In this document: positions 5,266 through 8,280 of the stretch, piece after piece | Layout: the number at the start of each line of letters is the position of its first letter | Numbering within the stretch: position 1 is the stretch's first letter | Source of the DNA: Candidatus Pacearchaeota archaeon | GTDB taxonomy: Archaea; Nanobdellota; Nanobdellia; Pacearchaeales; GW2011-AR1 | Length of the DNA stretch: 8,280 nucleotides | Assembly (NCBI GenBank): GCA_016234025.1 | Contig: JACQLL010000096.1 | Span: 1-8,280 of the forward strand | Direction of reading: 5' to 3' | Translations under genes and position numbers: made by a program | The notes under the pieces: generated by a model | Databases searched by the model: none | What the model was told of the DNA's origin: nothing | What the model saw: the letters and a program-made list of their open reading frames with translations, nothing else

Positions 5266-6576
5266 TTAAATCTTCACTTCCGCCTTAATCGCGGTCGGCG
5301 CCTCGCCGCCGTGCCATGTGAAACGCGGCTTGACTCGCATAGGATAAATTCTTTCGGAGTTGTCGTCGAGAATTATCGCAGAACCCTTCAGCGAAGGCAA
5401 ATCGTCGATTTGTTGCTTTATGTTTTTTAAAAGATAGGACTGCATTATTTCGTTCAAAGCTTCGATGTCCGGCTTTGCCGTTATCCTATGAGAAATGACG
5501 ATGTCTGATTGAGTCATCACGTCTTTATGAATTTGTCCTGGCTGTTGTGTCGCCAAAACAAGAGATATTCCGGGCTGGCGACCCTCTCTTAAAAGTTGAA
5601 CAAGAGCATCCGTTGCCGGCGTCTTTTCACCTCTCGGAAGAAACTCGTGCGCCTCGTCGATAAAAATCCAGACAAGAGGTTCTTTTCTCGTTGATTTGTA
5701 TGAAAGATATTGATAGCCGTGTTGTAATGATTCTATCTCTTCTTCTTTTCTTGCGTCCATTCTCGACTGGAATATTTTTTTTGAAAGCAAACTTATAACC
5801 AAAGCCCTGACGTTGAACGCGCCGATTGAGCTATAGACAGAAACGTCAAGGATAGTTGTCTTGCCTGCGTTTATCAAATCAGAAACCTCTGTTCCTTTTT
5901 CTGTCCTGGAAAAAATTCCCCAACTTTCTGCGGCAGAGAAAAGTGATGAGACGATTTCTTTCGTTTCTTTCGACGATTTTCCGTCGCGCTCTATTTTTTC
6001 CTGTATTTCTTTTATTGTGAAACTTTCTTTCTCGTCTTTCATTTTTGTGAGTATTCTCTCCAACAGAACTCCGTGCAGGGAAGTCATTTCCAAATTGAAG
6101 AGTGATATCCAATCTTCTGCTTCCAGCTCCGAAGGTCTTAAAGCGAAAGTGTCGTCGAAAGGAATTCTGTTCTGTTCGTATTGTACTGCTTTTCCTTCCG
6201 GTATGAAAACCTTCACAGGAAGATCCTTGCTTTTCAACTCCCAGTTTTCTAATAATTCTTTGTCTTTTTCGTTTTTGTATTTCATAGTCCAGAAAATTCC
6301 CATTGTGTCAAATATCAACGGGGCGATGTTTCTGGCGGCGTCTCCTTCGAGTCCTGATAATTCCTCTGCTATGACGCCAAGTGAATAGCTTTTTCCGCTG
6401 CCTCTTTTTCCAGCGACGAGAATTACGTGAGAGCGCGCTACATCCATCCAGATTTTATTTGAGAGCGGCGTGTAGTTCCCCATGTTTACATAGGCCTTGC
6501 CGAGGTAAATCAAACCATTGTTGCCGAATTTTTCCCTGTCTGAAATGTCTCTTCCCAGGATTATATCGTTTGGCAT
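5266..6576 (-). CDS. HerA-like (DUF87/FtsK-HerA superfamily) ATPase
   Basis: A 436-residue P-loop ATPase of the HerA/FtsK type, whose members form hexameric rings and move along or unwind duplex DNA. A short N-terminal segment (about 1-45) may be a reduced HAS-barrel. Walker A is AGKRGSGKS (55-63). Walker B is WIFIDEAHEF (303-312), with D307 and E308. The sensor-like ATQQPG lies at 342-347. LLREGRQPG (328-336) supplies the conserved arginines (R330, R333) expected to act across subunits. A helical insertion occupies about 150-235. Canonical HerA is about 500 residues and is paired with the nuclease NurA and with Mre11-Rad50. None of these is in this window, and the shorter length suggests a HerA paralogue, so no symbol is given. 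The gene lies 39 bp downstream of the M18 peptidase gene with no evident promoter between them, and no Shine-Dalgarno precedes its ATG. Confidence 0.9.
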   Translation of the reverse strand: MPNDIILGRDISDREKFGNNGLIYLGKAYVNMGNYTPLSNKIWMDVARSHVILVAGKRGSGKSYSLGVIAEELSGLEGDAARNIAPLIFDTMGIFWTMKYKNEKDKELLENWELKSKDLPVKVFIPEGKAVQYEQNRIPFDDTFALRPSELEAEDWISLFNLEMTSLHGVLLERILTKMKDEKESFTIKEIQEKIERDGKSSKETKEIVSSLFSAAESWGIFSRTEKGTEVSDLINAGKTTILDVSVYSSIGAFNVRALVISLLSKKIFQSRMDARKEEEIESLQHGYQYLSYKSTRKEPLVWIFIDEAHEFLPRGEKTPATDALVQLLREGRQPGISLVLATQQPGQIHKDVMTQSDIVISHRITAKPDIEALNEIMQSYLLKNIKQQIDDLPSLKGSAIILDDNSERIYPMRVKPRFTWHGGEAPTAIKAEVKI

Positions 6577-6615
6577 TTCATTTAATGGAGAAAGAGATTA
6601 TTAATTGTTGCGGTT

Positions 6616-8046
6616 TCAGCCAAACTTTCGCTTTCCTCCGCCACGATTAAAAGGTCTCTCCTGGAAATATACTTTATAGGCCTGAATTGTCCAGTACAAG
6701 TCAATCAAATTAACCAGCTCCGTAGGATTATGCAGACAACCTACAGGCACACCGATGTCGACGGAAGGGATGTTTTGTCTTGCAAAAATGTCTGCTAAAG
6801 TTCCGGAAGTCCTGCCATGACTTGGTTTAACCGGATTTCCGATTATCTGAAAACGTTTATGTGCAATTTTCTCACTCCTTCCAAGAGTTTCTTCGAACAA
6901 GCTCATAAAGTAATCAATATCACAACTACGCACAGTATTTCCCTCAGGGGTTTCCGACGCATAAATAAAAGGGCCGTGGCAAAACTTCGCAATGTTGCCT
7001 TGATCTATACTTTCATTCTGGCTCTCGAAGAACATTGATGCTACGTCTGTATCCGCAGAAATTGCGGGATAGCCCTTCATTATGTTTCTATCCAACTGAT
7101 CTTCTAAAATAAAGTTTGACTTTCTCGAAGATTTTGATAAAGCACTAAGTGCCTCGCTTAACACTCTTCTAAAAAATCCAAGATAAGCTGTGCTCGGACC
7201 TGAACTCCCTATCTCTTCTTTGTCCAACCCAAAGACAAAACAAGGAGAGGTTGGTTTTGAGTCCAGCAAAGCTTTTACAGCGGCGTAAACTCCTACTCTA
7301 TCATCTTGTCCGTATCCAGTTATAAAATCTGTTCCTTTTATTCGACGAGCCCTCTCATCTGGAATTATATGGGAGTTTATTCGCGCAAATTCCGCTTCGT
7401 GTTCTATCCCAAAAGCTTTGTAAACTTCGCGAACTGAATTTAAACCAGTTGCAATTTTCAAGTCATCTAAAGAAATTTTTTGGTCCCCATTCTTAACGTG
7501 CAGACTATATATCGGAGTAAAGCATTGTATCTCAACCTTCCGTTTTTTTCCTTTCTGTGTTTTTAATCCTATCAGGCGGACATTTCTTCCGGCCCATTGC
7601 GACGGCTCTATTTCGCCGTAAGGTTGAGTATCCAGCAAAACACTGGATGTTAAAATTGTCTCGTTCTTTGAACCCTCAAATAGAGTCGGAGAAACTTTCA
7701 ATTTCAGGCAGGGAGAGTCCACATGGGTCAAAATCAAACGCAGACCTCTGTTCAACCTGTTTGGTTCTCTTCCCGGATGGACAAGAGCAAATGTGTTGGC
7801 TTCGCGACTTGTAACGAAAAACGGCTGTCTATCTTGAACACCAGAGAGATAACCTTTTTTCTTTGCCATATCAACAACATTATGGACAACTTCAACAGGA
7901 ACCCGCGACCTCCGTAAAAAAGTTAGATATTCAGGAAAAATTTCTTCCTCAAGTTCTCTTCTTCTGATTGAGCCAAAATTTTCAGCCGCCGGCGCAGGTC
8001 TTACCAAATCACTGAACTCATAACCAGCTTTAAGATAATCGGTCAT
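6616..8046 (-). CDS. M18-family zinc aminopeptidase
   Basis: The 476-residue protein carries the full M18 signature. M18 enzymes are dodecameric, cytosolic di-zinc aminopeptidases that remove N-terminal residues, often acidic ones, from peptides. Likely metal and catalytic residues are H108 and D110 (LTHVDSP), the bridging D248 (GYGQDDRVG), catalytic E277 with ligand E278 (GLDKEEIGSSG), D332 (SADTDVA) and H439 (GCLHNPTEL). Length is normal for M18 (about 430-480). The C-terminus ends in a short basic tail (RGGGKRKFG) beyond the usual domain. No signal peptide is present. No Shine-Dalgarno precedes the ATG, so translation is probably leaderless or from a short leader. It is probably the first gene of a transcript that continues into the HerA-like gene. 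Substrate preference cannot be read from sequence. Confidence 0.93.
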   Translation of the reverse strand: MTDYLKAGYEFSDLVRPAPAAENFGSIRRRELEEEIFPEYLTFLRRSRVPVEVVHNVVDMAKKKGYLSGVQDRQPFFVTSREANTFALVHPGREPNRLNRGLRLILTHVDSPCLKLKVSPTLFEGSKNETILTSSVLLDTQPYGEIEPSQWAGRNVRLIGLKTQKGKKRKVEIQCFTPIYSLHVKNGDQKISLDDLKIATGLNSVREVYKAFGIEHEAEFARINSHIIPDERARRIKGTDFITGYGQDDRVGVYAAVKALLDSKPTSPCFVFGLDKEEIGSSGPSTAYLGFFRRVLSEALSALSKSSRKSNFILEDQLDRNIMKGYPAISADTDVASMFFESQNESIDQGNIAKFCHGPFIYASETPEGNTVRSCDIDYFMSLFEETLGRSEKIAHKRFQIIGNPVKPSHGRTSGTLADIFARQNIPSVDIGVPVGCLHNPTELVNLIDLYWTIQAYKVYFQERPFNRGGGKRKFG

Positions 8047-8065
8047 TTAACTTCTATAAACGGGG

Positions 8066-8094
8066 AATTTAAAACAATGCTTATTCTATAAAAG
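8066..8094 (-). promoter_or_regulatory. TATA-like boxes upstream of the M18 aminopeptidase gene
   Basis: Two candidates lie close to the ATG on the minus strand. CTTTTATAGAATAA (8094-8081) would start transcription near 8063, giving a leader of about 17 nt. GTTTTAAATT (8075-8066) would start at about the ATG itself, giving a leaderless message. A third box further up, CGAAAGATTAAATTT (8177-8163), closely matches the promoter of the 774-residue gene but would leave a leader of nearly 100 nt. The choice between them cannot be made by eye. Confidence 0.4.
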
Positions 8095-8197
8095 ATATGT
8101 CTTTTTCAGTGAATATGATATAGTAAACCAACTTATAGCAACTGACTTAAATATAGTCCACAAATTTAATCTTTCGGTTGCTTTATTGGTGGACTAC

Positions 8198-8280
8198 GTC
8201 AAGAACCCTCAAAGATTTCGGGTTCTTGAGCGCATCCAAGAATTCAACTTTCAGAATTCTTGGTGTTAGGGAACCAACAC
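8198..8280. repeat. Second copy of the IS-associated hairpin array, cut by the window edge
   Basis: TCAAGAACCC (8199-8208) pairs with GGGTTCTTGA (8220-8229), CCAAGAATTC (8236-8245) pairs with GAATTCTTGG (8254-8263), and GTGTT (8263-8267) pairs with AACAC (8276-8280) around GG-GAA-CC. The order, the linker GAGC and the TGT after the second stem match 705-824 in the same orientation. The part between the two main stems is shorter here (6 nt against about 51). It is likely the start of another IS200/IS605-type element to the right. Confidence 0.6.

Noticed and set aside
5861..6388. 175-codon plus-strand open frame opposite the HerA-like gene
   Set aside because: It lies entirely within the antisense of a conserved ATPase and has the Ser/Phe-rich make-up of an antisense shadow.

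Overview
The window comes from an archaeon. The best evidence is a canonical archaeal-type DnaG (TOPRIM protein), a HerA/DUF87-type ATPase, AT-rich BRE/TATA-like promoters in place of -35/-10 boxes, and an initiator tRNA gene interrupted by a textbook bulge-helix-bulge (BHB) intron. Small gene size, few Shine-Dalgarno sequences and a non-canonical tRNA intron position would fit a DPANN-type or another deep archaeal lineage, but the lineage is inference.

Left edge (1-612): the 5' part of an initiator tRNA-Met gene runs leftwards out of the window. It has its own TATA box and a 37-nt intron at tRNA position 29/30. Divergent from it are two small + strand genes: an apparently internally deleted NTF2/SnoaL-like protein and a 74-residue unknown that starts right after its stop codon.

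Mobile region (about 616-1548): an IS200/IS605-type element with an HUH transposase gene (tnpA, minus strand) that is frameshifted just before the catalytic-tyrosine segment. It is flanked by two related imperfect hairpins. About 190 bp next to the tnpA 3' end is packed with consecutive hairpins, and the 200 bp upstream of tnpA also contains long inverted repeats. A separate GC-rich hairpin at 632-651 looks like the end of another element of this family. The start of a second, related hairpin array appears at the right edge (8198-8280), in the same orientation.

Main block (1602-8046), all on the minus strand, transcribed right to left: an M18 zinc aminopeptidase, a HerA-like ATPase (39-bp gap, probably co-transcribed), a 774-residue unknown protein with its own promoter and Shine-Dalgarno, and archaeal dnaG with its own TATA-like box. 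DnaG and the HerA-like ATPase point to nucleic-acid metabolism. The 774-residue protein between them has no function I can assign, and the M18 peptidase is probably a housekeeping peptide-degrading enzyme.

The observations most worth following are the non-canonical BHB intron in the initiator tRNA, the repeated hairpin arrays of the IS element, and the unknown 774-residue protein.
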